64,000 bases of DNA from Brugia malayi (Eukaryota > Nematoda > Chromadorea > Rhabditida > Onchocercidae). Positions 32,347-47,128 of this stretch are shown here, in pieces. Position 1 is the stretch's first letter. Each line of letters opens with the position of its first letter. Made by a program: the position numbers and the translations under genes. The DNA lies in assembly GCF_000002995.4 (NCBI RefSeq), contig NW_025062478.1, positions 4,750,001-4,814,000 of the forward strand, read 5' to 3'. The notes under the pieces are model-generated. The model was not told the origin of the DNA, ran no database searches, and worked only from the letters and a program-made list of their open reading frames with translations.

Positions 32347-35300
32347 AGTAATGTTGTCACCGCACATAAACATAAATCGACTCGATGAGCTTAGCTTAGC
32401 TAGCTAAATTGTACTTCTAGGCCTCTTCTATACTTTCATAGAGTTTTTTTTTTTTTTCTTTGTGCTTATTTTATAGCTATTTAGTAATGGTCACTCTTTG
32501 ATTATTTTCTTTTTTCTTCTTTTTCTAATGAACCTCTAATTACCATTCTCATTTTTTTGTCCACTTCTACAATTAACATCATCATTAGATTTATCATTTT
32601 CTTATTATTGCTTTCAGTCATTTTCTCTTACAATTATTGTCGCTTTATTATTATTCCCGCTTCTATTACTATCTTTAATAATAGTTCCAGTGACACTGCA
32701 ATAATTGTATGAGTTAGTTTTCATGAAACAATTAAGGCGAGTTTTTTTTTTTTTACATTTGCTTGATCAACAAACATTTATAGCAATTGATAGATAAATT
32801 GATGAGTTTATATCTCATTCAACCGTACTAATTTACATTTTCTTCGCCACTGGTTTATTGTCCAGAAATTTTGATTTAATAGTCGTATCGTATTTCATTT
32901 CCTTTGATTGTTTTCGATTATATAATTAAACTTTGAATTTGTATTAGTATTTCCATGAGCTAATGCAGAATGATAATGTATTTTGAGATTCCCAAGTAAC
33001 TAATAGTTTCTTTTTGTGCTGAATATATATTTGAAAAATCTTTTATTGAACTTGATTTTTAACATTTGACAACGAATACCTCTAATTTTTCACATTCTAT
33101 CTATTTATTAGTAAGTGCCACATGGTAACCTTACCAAGATGTAGTCATAGTAACGCTTAAGTGGTTTTGAAAGTCTGCTAAATTATATTTTCTCAAATTT
33201 CAAATAATCCAAAATGACTCTGTCTAATCTGTTAGTTAAGTATAACTTAGTGATCACTACTTAGTTACTCATTAGGAATATTTGTAAGTTTTTTATTATT
33301 GTAAGAATATTAAGCATAATTATTCTACTTTAATGATATAAGTACTACTGATATAAATGATATAATAGTGATATAATGGAAGACTAACTGAAAAGAATAT
33401 CAAAGCAGTGACCATTACTTAGCTATCTAAATAAAAATGTAAAAGATCACTGCAAGTGAGCTAACAACTAAGTTATCGATAGAAAAGTAAACAAGCAAAT
33501 AAGTTAAATTTTTTTAATAGATATTTACAATTAAATTACTAGGAATAAAATAAAATCGGAAATACGGATTGAATTTTTTGAAGAACTTTTCCTATTTTCC
33601 GCTTTTTTATTTTGGAGAAGCATCCATTTTCCTTTCAGGTGGAAATTTCATTGATTTTAATTTTTCGTGAAGGAAAGAAATGCTCATAACGCATCCCATA
33701 ATATTTTATTTTGAAATGACAGTGTCCAATCAATTGATATAAAAATTAATATATAGTACTTAAAGAAATTCTTCTTGAGCAAAAGACTCGGGAGAAATGC
33801 GAAATAACACTGAGTGTCAGGAATACAAAAATTGTTGGTACCATTCGTATTTCTATAAGATTAGCCAGTATGATTAAATCGATGCTAATTTGATCTTAAA
33901 CTACCGAAAATAGTCTTTAATGATAATCATGAAGCTATCTTAGACCTATTTACTTCCTTTTCACAATTCATCGTTTAGATCAATTGATCTTCGCAGATTC
34001 AGATGAAGCGTAGAACCTTCACCACTTTACGTCATCGCACGTGGGCAATTGATTTGCACTTAATTTGCTCATCTAACTTATAAATTGAAGACAGCATATA
34101 ATTAATTCCTGTTTTTCTTTTATTTTTCACACACATAAGAGTTAAGAAAAGCAAAGTTATATTCAGCTGATAAACTAAATGATTATTCGACAGGCGTAAG
34201 ATTTCCTAAAATATTTGCAGGTTTAGATTGAGAATAAAATAATTCATTTTAAAACGTCATATAAAATTATCTGAAAATAAAAATGAAATAAAAGAATTCG
34301 GGAAGATTCCTGCATTCTTCACATTTCTTAAAATGCCAATTTCAAGTCCATATGCTTATCAATTAATGACTGCAAGATGAACGCACCGATCTATCATAAG
34401 TCATATGTGTATTTCAAATTTTCTTTAATATTTTCAAAAATTTATCATTATAAATGCACTTTATTTTCTTTCTACCAAAAAACTTCCTAAATTGAATTCT
34501 AAATGAATAATTAGAAAATATTCCATTCACGGAACTGTCCTTGAAATTTCCTAAAGATCGCAACCAACACGTTGACTAGAAAGATTAATGAGATAAATTC
34601 TTATTTCCAAAATATATCGAAGTTTGAAAGATCGGAAATTTCATTTTAGACTTTTATTATTATGCTTGCTTTTTGGACCATTTTGTATAATTTCTCGTAT
34701 TACAGTCTTTGCATTCTCTGACTGATAATGTGATAAACTAAGGAGAACTGAATCAAATTACAATTCAACCATTTCAATCTAACATTTTTTTTTTTTTTTT
34801 TTTTGCATTTGTTTAATCTTATTTATATTATTTTTTTTTCTAATAATTGTGACTGTTTATTTTTTTGCGTGCTTATCTTCCCTAATTATAACAGTCATTC
34901 CTAGACTTTCATTACTTTCTTATTATTACTACGTTTAACACCTCTACCTCACGTTTAACTGGTATACTACCTGACAGTCTGATCTGAGATTTTTCATAAT
35001 AGGCAGCGATTATGGCCATCGAAAGTGTGCTGATGATGAGTCACATTGTGGTAGACTCGGTTGTGGTCGCTGTTAGTGTGGATGTTATTGCCAGGTGATC
35101 AGGTCCTCATAGATGGGACACTTACGCAGGCATAAATCTATATCCATTAATTCTTGACATTTTGATTAATTACCTTAACATTTTGTTGTCAAAGCACATG
35201 TCATGTAATTTATTTCAGGTAGAATATTAACGTGAACAATCTGCTTCACATAATCCATATATTGTCATGTTTGATTTCTGCTTAATTTTTATGATGCTAG

Positions 35301-35530
35301 GCGACGTTTGTTTCCAGATAAAGTAATGTTTTAGTTTTGGTAAATCTAGGTTTTTTGGAGGTTCCTATGCAGATACCTCGGTAACAAAAATGTTTCAACG
35401 CTAATGTCACGCCTGTCCTTTAAATTACTTTTCATTCTCAGTCATCTTGATGCGCTCCGTATGTTGGTTCCATTTTGCTGTGATCCTTGCGTTGAAGTTT
35501 GTACATAAAAATGTTGCATTAATTCGTGTT
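28246..35530. other. Spacer between ZPR1 and synaptobrevin
   Basis: About 7.3 kb with no recognised gene. The first kilobase probably includes the ZPR1 3' UTR. A CATG-rich short repeat lies near 30226-30251, T runs at about 30952-30974 and 34786-34804, and an ATT patch at about 31990-32015. A GA run lies at about 32312-32341. An open frame of 47 codons at 32105-32248 is very basic (see findings). An open ATG frame at about 35012-35094 ends at a donor-like CCAG|GTGATC and could be a noncoding leader exon of the next gene; it does not join that gene in frame. Confidence 0.55.
32312..32341. repeat. (GA)n microsatellite
   Basis: A nearly pure run of about 15 GA units within the spacer upstream of synaptobrevin. 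Confidence 0.9.
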
Positions 35531-35556
35531 GTTTTGTAGGTTAACTATTTGGAGAA

Positions 35557-36569
35557 ATGGAAGCGGGCGGACAGGAAGGCGGCTTGCCCGGAGCGAGCCA
35601 AGGAGCTAGGCCATCGAATAAACGCCTGCAGCAAACTCAGGCCCAGGTGGATGAAGTTGTTGGAATCATGAAAGTAAGCTTGTACTTTTTAGTTTACACA
35701 GGGAAATGAGAAAAATCGGTGTGAAAGTTGCCACTCTGTTAGGTAATTGATTTTTCTGTTAAGACAATACAACAAGTATTGTAAGTACGGAAAAGTTGAC
35801 ATATTTTATTGTTCACAGCGAAAGTAATATTGCTCATATATTGCATTGTATTTCTTTCTGATAAATTTACTCTTTTGCATATTCTGTTTTTGTAATTACT
35901 TAATATAATTATTAGAGATACAGGGATAAGAAATAGTGCAGGGAAATTTTGGATGGAATCCGAAAATTGAATTATGTGAAGTTTTATCAACGAATTTTTG
36001 CAGGTAAATGTGGAAAAAGTATTGGAACGTGACCAGAAGTTATCACAGTTAGATGATCGTGCAGATGCTCTTCAGGTTTGTTTGCAAAAATGTGTGTCGT
36101 CATCGACGGCGGAAAGAAGAAATGAATTAGTTTCACTTTTGCCTCTTATTATTCATTAATATGGTTAATATTGCATGCTTTTGGCATTTATTGCATTTTC
36201 CGCTTTGTGTTCGTTTTGGTTTTCTCTTTCTCATATATAGGTGTCCAGCTAGATCTCAGTACATTGATTGAATGGAAAAAATAATTTGTAAAACTTGTTT
36301 GAAAAATTTATCGTTACATTGTGGAATAAGGTTGTAGGATAATATTGCTGAGGAGGGGGAAGCTGCTTAATATATTGCATTTTATATATAGTATTTCATT
36401 TCTGCAAAACTGTCACTATTTATTATAGGAGGGTGCATCACAGTTTGAGAAATCAGCTGCAACATTAAAACGGAAATATTGGTGGAAGAATATCAAAATG
36501 ATCATTATTATGTGCGCTATTATCGTCATACTCATCATAATCATCATTGTTTGGGCAGGAAATAAATAA
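35557..36569 (+). CDS. snb-1: Synaptobrevin / VAMP (R-SNARE)
   Basis: Three exons give 109 residues, the length of C. elegans SNB-1: 35557-35673, 36004-36075 and 36429-36569. From [15 protein letters not shown] through [15 protein letters not shown] the protein matches SNB-1, including the zero-layer arginine in VLERDQ. A short Gly/Pro-rich head (about residues 1-25) precedes the SNARE motif (about 26-86), and a juxtamembrane KRKYWWKN leads into the C-terminal anchor (about 90-106). It is the vesicle SNARE that pairs with syntaxin and SNAP-25 in neurotransmitter release. An acceptor-like TTTTGTAG ends at 35539, 17 bases before the ATG, which fits either a spliced leader or a 5' UTR intron. 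AATAAA signals lie at 36782 and 36956. Confidence 0.97.
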
Positions 36570-38548
36570 AAGGATGAAGAACTTAAAAACCCATTCCTGA
36601 GGATTTGTACGCACACATACAGATACACTGCTGTTGTTCTCGAATGTATTTTTTCTTTATTTTTCGCTTCTCATTTTTTTTCTGAATGTTTAAATTTTTT
36701 TTCCGGATTTTTAATTGTTGCACTGGATATAGATAACATATTTCTCACTAGTAGAGGTTTTTTTTTTTTCAAACTTTCTTCAATAAAATTTAGATTTTCT
36801 TTTCATTTATGTACGAAAAGAAGCTCAGAAATGGTGAAGAGAGCAAAACTATTTCTGTGCATTTTTCGTGCCATAGCTCTAGGAAACATCCTTATTTATT
36901 CAGTGGATTAAATTGTATTTGAAATATTGAGATTGTATATGGAAACTGTCTCAGCAATAAATCTTAGGTTGCAGTAAATTTGTTTGCTTAGTTTTTGTTC
37001 TTCTGCTTGAAATTTCGAAATTGATCAGTCTGCATAAGGTAATGTTGAAGACCTAAGTTTTTTTAGTTTGTTTGTAAGCTTTTTATGTATTAAAAAATCA
37101 ATTTTAGCTTTATTAGAATCTTTGTCTTTTCCCAGCTGTCTTTTTCATATTATCCACACTCACATGCATCATGGTTGCATGTCTGTTTTCCATCAAAAAT
37201 AAATATTTTTTTTTAATTCCATAAGGTTCGGTTACCTTCTCCTTCTTTGTTAAGTCGATATCATTTGAATTTGGAAAAGTAAGAAGTGGGCAGGATTCGA
37301 TAAATTAATAATATTTTCGTGAAAAAATACTTTTCATTATTCATATTGACTTTAGGTTGAAGTGTTGGAAACATGATCGAAATTTTTGCCTCGCCATGTA
37401 GTAGTTGTCCTCTGTGTATGACAGCCTTTGCACTGTATAAATCATTTGTTTTTTTTTTTTTTTTTTTTATTTTTTATTATTCTAATAATTTTTTATGATA
37501 AATTCACAAGCGTATCACCTACTTGCAATTATGATGTAATTTCCATTCTTCCCTTTAATTTATGTACCATTTTGCATATTCTGTTAACTTGATCATTACA
37601 AACATTATTATAACAGTTATCTCCTTCGTTTCTTTTTTCTTTTGCGAATAAAATTTAACTCTTGATTTATCATTTTTTCATGGTGACGGTTTTTAAACGA
37701 AGTAATTTTATATTAAATGAGTTTTAGGAGCTATTAATTAGCAAACAATAAATGCAAATAAAATATCCGGAACCCTATATGGTGGGAACAGAATTCATAT
37801 TTGAGAAATGACGTCAAGGCAGAGAGATGTCGTATACATTTTCATTTTGCTTATTTTGTAGTACTCATTGGTGAGAAAAGATTACGTTTTTATTTTCGCA
37901 TGAAGGAAAAAGCGGAAATTTGTGAGTTGGTTTCATGATTTTTGCAAGTCTTAATTTTAGGCTATGTGGTTGCTAAAATGAAATTAGTATAAAGAGATGC
38001 CTAGTGATGAATAAATAAGTTTGTGAGTCGTTTAGGATGGGTTTCACCGAAAGTAGCAAGAAATAATAGCACTTATTACCTATTTAATGTTCTTTGCATT
38101 TGACCATTCACTGCATTTGACTTATATGTCTCCCAGGTTTCACTTTTATATACTGCAAGGCAGTTAAAATACCGATGGGATTATCCATCCCAGTTTTTTC
38201 TATTTTGCCGTTGGTGCTGTGTAAGCCAACGTATTTGGTGTTTAGCATGACTTTAGTTCCTGTAACTAAACGTCGCTATATCTTTTTCTTGTTTTTCATA
38301 TCATATTAGTGATTTAAACAAAACGATGTTTGTTTTGCAATATGTTAAAAGTAAGTCCATGAATTATTAAAGTATTTTTTACGGCAAATGAAGCAATGTT
38401 ATGATTACAATGTTATGCCATTGAGTTTACAGTTATGAGGGTAATGGAGTATAGAAGGTAGAACTCATATGATACATCGAAGGATTGATTTCAGACTTTT
38501 AAATTTCTAGGTTTCAACAAGGTGCGTACCATAAGAGTGTAGGTCACT
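36570..38548. other. Synaptobrevin 3' UTR and spacer
   Basis: No coding exon is seen. The first few hundred bases probably belong to the synaptobrevin 3' UTR (AATAAA at 36782 and 36956). A T run of about 18 bases lies at about 37448-37469. A T-rich acceptor-like AAATTTCTAG ends at 38510, 38 bases before the syntaxin-18 start, and is a candidate trans-splice or leader splice site. Confidence 0.5.
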
Positions 38549-41072
38549 ATGCCAATAGACAAAACACCGTTGTTTCGTGCTCAAGTGAAAATGATACGAA
38601 CACAGGAAACAGTGCGATTAAAACGAGCTCAGATGCAAAAGCAGGAGCAGCAGCACCAGCAACAACAACAAACAAAAAATTCTCATAGCAGCTTCGACGG
38701 CAAGTAATTCATCCAGGTTTCAGATTTCCCGAATTTTTTAAAGTATTATTTTTTTAAAGTGTTCTATGTTTCAATATATGTGAATTCCCTACTGTTTTCT
38801 AAATTTGTCGATAGTTGATTCATCGAAAATCGTTAAGCTAATTCGAAATTTTTTAGGACTTATGCTTAAGGGCACGATTATTTTCTTTCTTTAGAAAAAT
38901 TGGAGAAAACATCATCGCGCAATCTCTCGAATCTCAGTTTTATATCATGTACAGTTGAAGCTCAAAGAATTCGTCGGGAATTAATCGCTCTTCGAAGTAT
39001 AGTTATCAGTGGAAGAAAGAATTATGTTTCCGATATTGGTCATTCTAGACGGCTAATAGCGTCGTACACAGACAGTAAGCTTAGCTTATTTTTTTACAGA
39101 CTCGTAGTATTTGATAATAAAATTAGTATGAGTGTTAGATGTTGTTCACTAATCTGACTGTAAATGCAGTTGTCTTAGCTGCAAAATAATTTATATATAA
39201 CTTATTTTCTGTCATTGTGCATTCTTTTCAGAAAAAATCAAGTATAGCTCGTCTGTATAATACGGTGGAAATGATTTCGATAATACCGATCTTCACCTAC
39301 TTACGCAATTAATCATACTATTTGTAGGTATGAATGATTTTGAACGAGACGAACTGGATGCAAAAATTAAGGAAATGATGCAAGATTGCATACAATCGAT
39401 ACAAACTTTACAACTCAAAATCAGCAGCAGTAATTTACGAGCTTTTGATGAAGGCCCACATTTGTTCCAGGTGTATATTTTTAGATTTCCTTCAATGAAG
39501 CGCGACCCATTTCATCATGATTACGCCATGAAACCAATATCCGTCAAGTTTCACTTCTGTAATATTAATCATCTTGTTCTCCGATCATTCACTGCTAAAA
39601 GTCCACTTCGCTTACGGTATATTGTAGCTCATCAGACTTTCACTTCTTTTCTTCGACAAATGTCGAAATTTTTCTAGTGTAATCTGCTAATTTGGATTTT
39701 CAGTTTCAATTTATCCAAAAGTGTAGTGCATTATAGTATCTATTATAATATAACAAGCGATTTTAGGTTTTGCGATTGCTTGGCAAGCATCTCAATGGAA
39801 CCGCAAAAATTGTTGCTGAAATGCGAGCTTTGCGAACAAAGAAGATAAGCAATACTATGCGAACATGCAGGTATCTGTATTTTTATTAATTTGGTTAGTG
39901 AAAGAAGTTTCTAGATTCTGATTTGTCGAGATACTGAATACATTTTTGCTACTTACCGTCAAAAGCTGCTTGTCATCACACTGTTAGTTGTAAAAACATT
40001 ATGTGGTAATTAATGATTTGAGTGCTTCCGTTTGTGTTCTTTTTCAACATCCAGTGCGTAATAGTATCTTCATATTTGTTTCCAAAATTCGAGAGTATGT
40101 GTCCGATAGTTTTCCACATCCGATTAACAAGCCAGAGTTCTTAAGAGCTGTAGTTGATGTTGGATTAAATTTTGATATTATTGAATTTCACTGTACTTTG
40201 AAATTACTAGAATTTCGATGTATTTTTGTATATACCTGTGCATTTTCTTATTTAATCATTTTAGGTTGGCTACACTAGCACAGTTATACAATATGAAAAA
40301 AAAAAGGGATGAACTACTGATGGTTAATGGAAATTCAATTGAAACTAAATCACTGAAGTCGGATATCTCGTCAATTTCAGATTCTGTACTAAATGATGCC
40401 ATAATTTTTGGCAACGATGGTTTGAGGAAGAGGGTTCCTCAGAGTACGAGCTTCTTTACTATTCTAATCCGATATATATGAACTAGTTTAATCTTAAATT
40501 GAAGTCACTTCTGAGAACACCTCGAAATTCAGTTGTATTTTACGCTCATTCGCACAGATGTGTTCTAGATATGAAGAAAGGCGAAATCAGGAAGTTAGAG
40601 CAGGATGGATGGTCCGATACGCAAATGACTGGTTTTGAAGAAGTTGAACAAGCAGATGATATGGACGCACTTAATAATTTAGATGACGATGAGCGTGCCC
40701 AGCTTATGATTGAAAATGAACGGTTATATTCTCAATCTCTTCAAGTCGATAGCGACATTCAAAGGGTGGAAAAACAGATGGCGGAATTACATCAGTTACA
40801 AACGACATTTGCCGAGAAGGTTAACAGATTAATGATTTATTGATTTCGTATTCCTTTTAGTTAATAACTTAGTTAAATTCCAGGTTTCGGAACAAGAAAG
40901 GGATATAAATGTTGTGAACGAAACAACATTGCTAACGGTTGAAAATATTCGAATTGGAAACGAACAGATTCGTCAAGCAATCCAAAACATGGCATCTAGA
41001 CGTGTGATTCTTTTGTTTTGTATTATTGTCCTCACTTTCACGTTACTTTTCTTAGATTGGTATAATCCCTAA
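38549..41072 (+). CDS. syx-18: Syntaxin-18 (Qa-SNARE of the ER)
   Basis: Seven exons give 410 residues: 38549-38699, 38895-39074, 39328-39470, 39767-39870, 40265-40443, 40533-40819 and 40884-41072. The N terminus (DKTPLFRAQVK) resembles human syntaxin-18 (VDITLLFRASVK), and the C-terminal half aligns through DDDERAQLMIENERL, LQTTFAEKVSEQERDIN and ENIRIGNEQIRQAI. It ends in a hydrophobic anchor with LLFLDWYNP (human LLFLDWYDS). The protein acts in Golgi-to-ER retrograde fusion with Sec20, Use1 and Sec22. Exon 1 carries a Gln-rich stretch (residues about 30-45). Intron 1 begins GCAAGT at 38700; the GT four bases later breaks frame, so this is a GC-AG intron. The junction at 40443/40533 was chosen by phase and consensus and is the least certain; no alternative changes the gene's identity. 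Confidence 0.92.
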
Positions 41073-44000
41073 TAATATAGATTTATTATTTTTCTGAGTA
41101 ATTGTAATTCACTACTTTTTATTATTTTGCTTTTTTATGCCTTTTTTGGGAGTTTTTGATTTTATATTTCATTATTCTCCTGTTAACCTATCATCGATTA
41201 TTTCAGCTTTTTTTGTATTATTAGAAAAAAGAAAAAGTGATAAGGAAAGAATTGTGCTGAAGAAAAAATTGTCTGTTTCTCGAACCACATGAAGATTAGA
41301 ATTTATTAGAGTGCTGTCTACTTTGTGATTATAGTTGATTTTTTTATAGTTTCGAGAACTGCATCTATTAAAAAAAAAAATGTTTGTTTCTGGAAACTAC
41401 AAAATTTCTTGCTTTTTATGAATAAGCTTTCCTCCATTGTATGGATAAGTGGAAGTTGAAAATAATTTCAGATGGGTAGATTTGATTTAGGAACGGTGAA
41501 TGTAATGGAAGATGATGTAGGAATGATAGTGTTATGATTGTATATTTGAGAATCCATATATTTAACTACTGTGAATATCATTTTAATCAATTTAAATAAG
41601 GCAGATAAAAGCTATATATGATTAAAATTCTTTGTTGTGATTGATGACAAATTGATAAACTTTACTGTTATGAGAATGGAATGCAACGATGTTGATTCTT
41701 CAGGCATGTTGCAAAGCATTACGTGATTCTTTGTATGATCGGAAAAGGTTTTAGTTGTTATTGATATTTATATAGAAACTTTAGTTATCATATTGAATAC
41801 ATTTCTTCACATGCGCAGATTTTATATCTAAAATGTTTCGACCTTGATAACAATAAAAAGCTTCCTGGAAATCAGAAGGGTAGCAGACTATGAACATTTA
41901 CTATGTCATGAACATCATATTTATAAAATAGTAAAAATGGGAGGATTAAAGTGAATTTATTGGAAAAAAAGCTAAACCGACTAAATAACTGATGCTATGC
42001 TTATATGTCTATAGTATCATATCTGATTTCCTGATTCCAATAATCACTAAATCATCCTATTCTGTTTCCTTTTAAGATGCATAATTCTTTTACACAAATG
42101 TTCTCATTCTTTTATAGTTTTTGTCTTTAAGTTATTTTGTTTAAGAGTTGACAGAGATTGGTCTTATCCTATTACGCTGCTATTATTGTTTATAATTAAA
42201 TACACAGGATGGAATAATTTGAAAAACGAAAGGAGTGCAGAATTGTTATCAGTTGCATCTATGATACCATAATTGTTTTAAATAAATAATTTCATCCGTA
42301 TTCACTGATCGATAATTTAAAGATGAAATCACTGAATGTAACGAAATATTTTGATTAAACATCAATAGTGTAATATTAGACCATTAAAAATGACACTGAA
42401 TGAAGGAAAAAATTAATTTGATAATGAAATTGTTTTTGGTGGATTTTTTTTTCTGCTCACAAGATGACATAAATGAAGCATAAATTTTATTCATTTATTT
42501 GTATATGTCACTCATCCTGCTTTTTCATCATTTTAGCCTTTTATTTTATCTATCTTTTTTTTTTATACTCCGTGAAGAGAATTGAGATTACAAGATTACT
42601 GAGCTATTCCCTAAATATGCACTTTTTTTGAAGGAAAAAAATGAGAGAGAGAGAGAGAGACAGCAAATATTATTCTCAAAAAGATTTATTGCAGAATTAT
42701 CTTTTAAGTATTAATAGCATTGTTGCAGTCGATAAATCTAATCGATCATGGAAATAAGAATATATATTTTATCAATCATTTCAGTGCGTAATATTTCCCC
42801 TACATTATATCATTCTGTTGTAATTTCTTCTTAATTAAGTTCTTTTTCTTCAGTTTAATCTCTTCTTCCTATCACTACTACATATCACAGTGAGTGCATT
42901 AATTATTATTTCATGCTAATTTTTTCTGTTTGGAAATTATAAATCAGATTGTAATCTATTGAAATATGAAATGAAAATAATAAGATGTATAGAAATAAGA
43001 ATATTCTTAGTGTTTGTTTCATATCTCGAATTCATACTTTTTAACGTTATATTATTTGGAAATAAAACAATGCAGAACAATGAGGTAAGGTATATCCGAA
43101 AATATAACGTATACTAATAAAGTTGATAAATGTGATAAAATTAATAAAAGTGAGTAAATTGACATTGATAATGTGTAATCATTGATGAGAGCAACAATTT
43201 TTAATGTATTCACTTCCACATTCTAATTAATACACGTCAGTGATTAGGATGATTTTTAAGCCCATATTTCTTTTTTTTTTCAAGTTCTTGTTAAATGACC
43301 AATATCAGTAGTCCATCATCAGAAGATTACATGAAAAAGATTAGTGATAAACATATCTGATAAGTTAAAAATTAGATTGCTCACAACATAAGTTTATTAT
43401 ATTAATGATATATGCAAATAGGACAATCATAAATTAATATTTTGGTTCTTTGTTAAGTTTCTGATTTTTGCAGAATGTCATTTGTATTTTCATGCATAAC
43501 ACTTAAGTGTTAGCCTTTAATTTGCCGTTTAAAGTCACCCTTTCAAGAAAATTCAAGGAAATCCGTTTCCTGACGCAAACGGACCGGAAACGAGTAGAAT
43601 ACAATTGTCCTATCACTTAGGATTGAAAATTGCGCTGTGTCCCCGCATACGTGCCAACTTTCCTTTTGCAGTTTTCCCAAAAATTTGCAGTCATTGTCTT
43701 TAGTGAAATACTGAATGGGTGTTTTTGTGGTGAGTTGTATGTTCAGGGAACTGAGGTTCTTCTGGGAGGTTAAGTACCATAGTTACTACCAAGATGAGTT
43801 ACCGTGGTAGTTATCTCTTTTCTCTCTGATTCGCTTCATTTGCCAATTATCTCTTTGACATGTATTGTTAATTTCTTTCATTTCTCTAAACATCAAATGT
43901 ATATTACATGGTTTTCATTTTTCCAATATGTTAGTTAGATTGTCATCTTTACAAGAAAAATTCCGCCAGACTTTTTTAACGTTCAAGCAATTATTAAAAC

Positions 44001-44595
44001 TGTCTGCTCTAAGATTTTTCATTGCTCCTTCAAGGGATACAGTTTTTAGATTCTAGAGAACAATATTTTATTCAAATTTATGAAGTTTGTATCAATTTAC
44101 ATTCTGTTAAGGTTTTCTATCACCAAAATACTGGCGAAATTATTGATTATTCCCTTCCGTTTAATGACCCTGTTTTCCATCATTAAGTGTTTTGACATCA
44201 TCTTTAAAATATTGTACAGTGATTAACAACTCTTTAGCTTAATCAGTGGATCCTGATAGATGAGTGAGCGACTAGTGTTACACAATGCGCTTGGATATTT
44301 GCTGTAAAGTTTCTATAATGGAACAAATATCAAAGCGTGACTATCATTATTATGAAGTATTAAAATAAGTTGGGAAATGGATGACATTTGGGAACAAATT
44401 AGTGGAATCCATGCGTACTTTAATGCGTAAGACTTGATAGCCGACGATTAACGGAACAGTCGACCTATGTGTTTTACAATTATTCATTGCATATTCTATA
44501 TTAAACTGATAAATTTTCAGTCAGTTAGGACAGCATTAACTTTCTTGACGTTGTGAAACCAATTAGGCGAGAAAGAAGCATAAACGTTGATAGTT
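41073..44595. other. Spacer between syntaxin-18 and eRF1
   Basis: About 3.5 kb with no supportable coding exon. It holds one copy of a 95-bp dispersed repeat at 43293-43387, a GA run near 42641-42660, and a slightly more G+C-rich patch at about 43550-43680. An acceptor-like AAATTTTCAG ends at 44520, 75 bases before the eRF1 ATG, and could be a leader splice site. Confidence 0.5.
43293..43387. repeat. Dispersed repeat, copy 1
   Basis: This segment aligns without gaps to 52831-52925 with about six differences by eye over 95 bases. It lies between syntaxin-18 and eRF1. No coding content, terminal inverted repeat or target-site duplication was recognised. It may be a short member of a repeat family such as a MITE or a satellite-derived element. 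Confidence 0.85.

Positions 44596-47128
<2,533 letters not shown>

Noticed and set aside
33236..33480. Possible large inverted repeat with ATAACTTAG and CTAAGTTAT arms
   Set aside because: Only about 9 bases pair at the ends and the inner bases do not, so chance in A+T-rich DNA is a sufficient explanation.
35012..35094. Extra N-terminal coding exon for synaptobrevin
   Set aside because: The frame ends at a donor-like site but joins the next exon out of frame with the conserved start, so it could only be a leader exon.
36416..36628. Minus-strand open frame over synaptobrevin exon 3
   Set aside because: It is antisense to the conserved SNARE and membrane-anchor exon.
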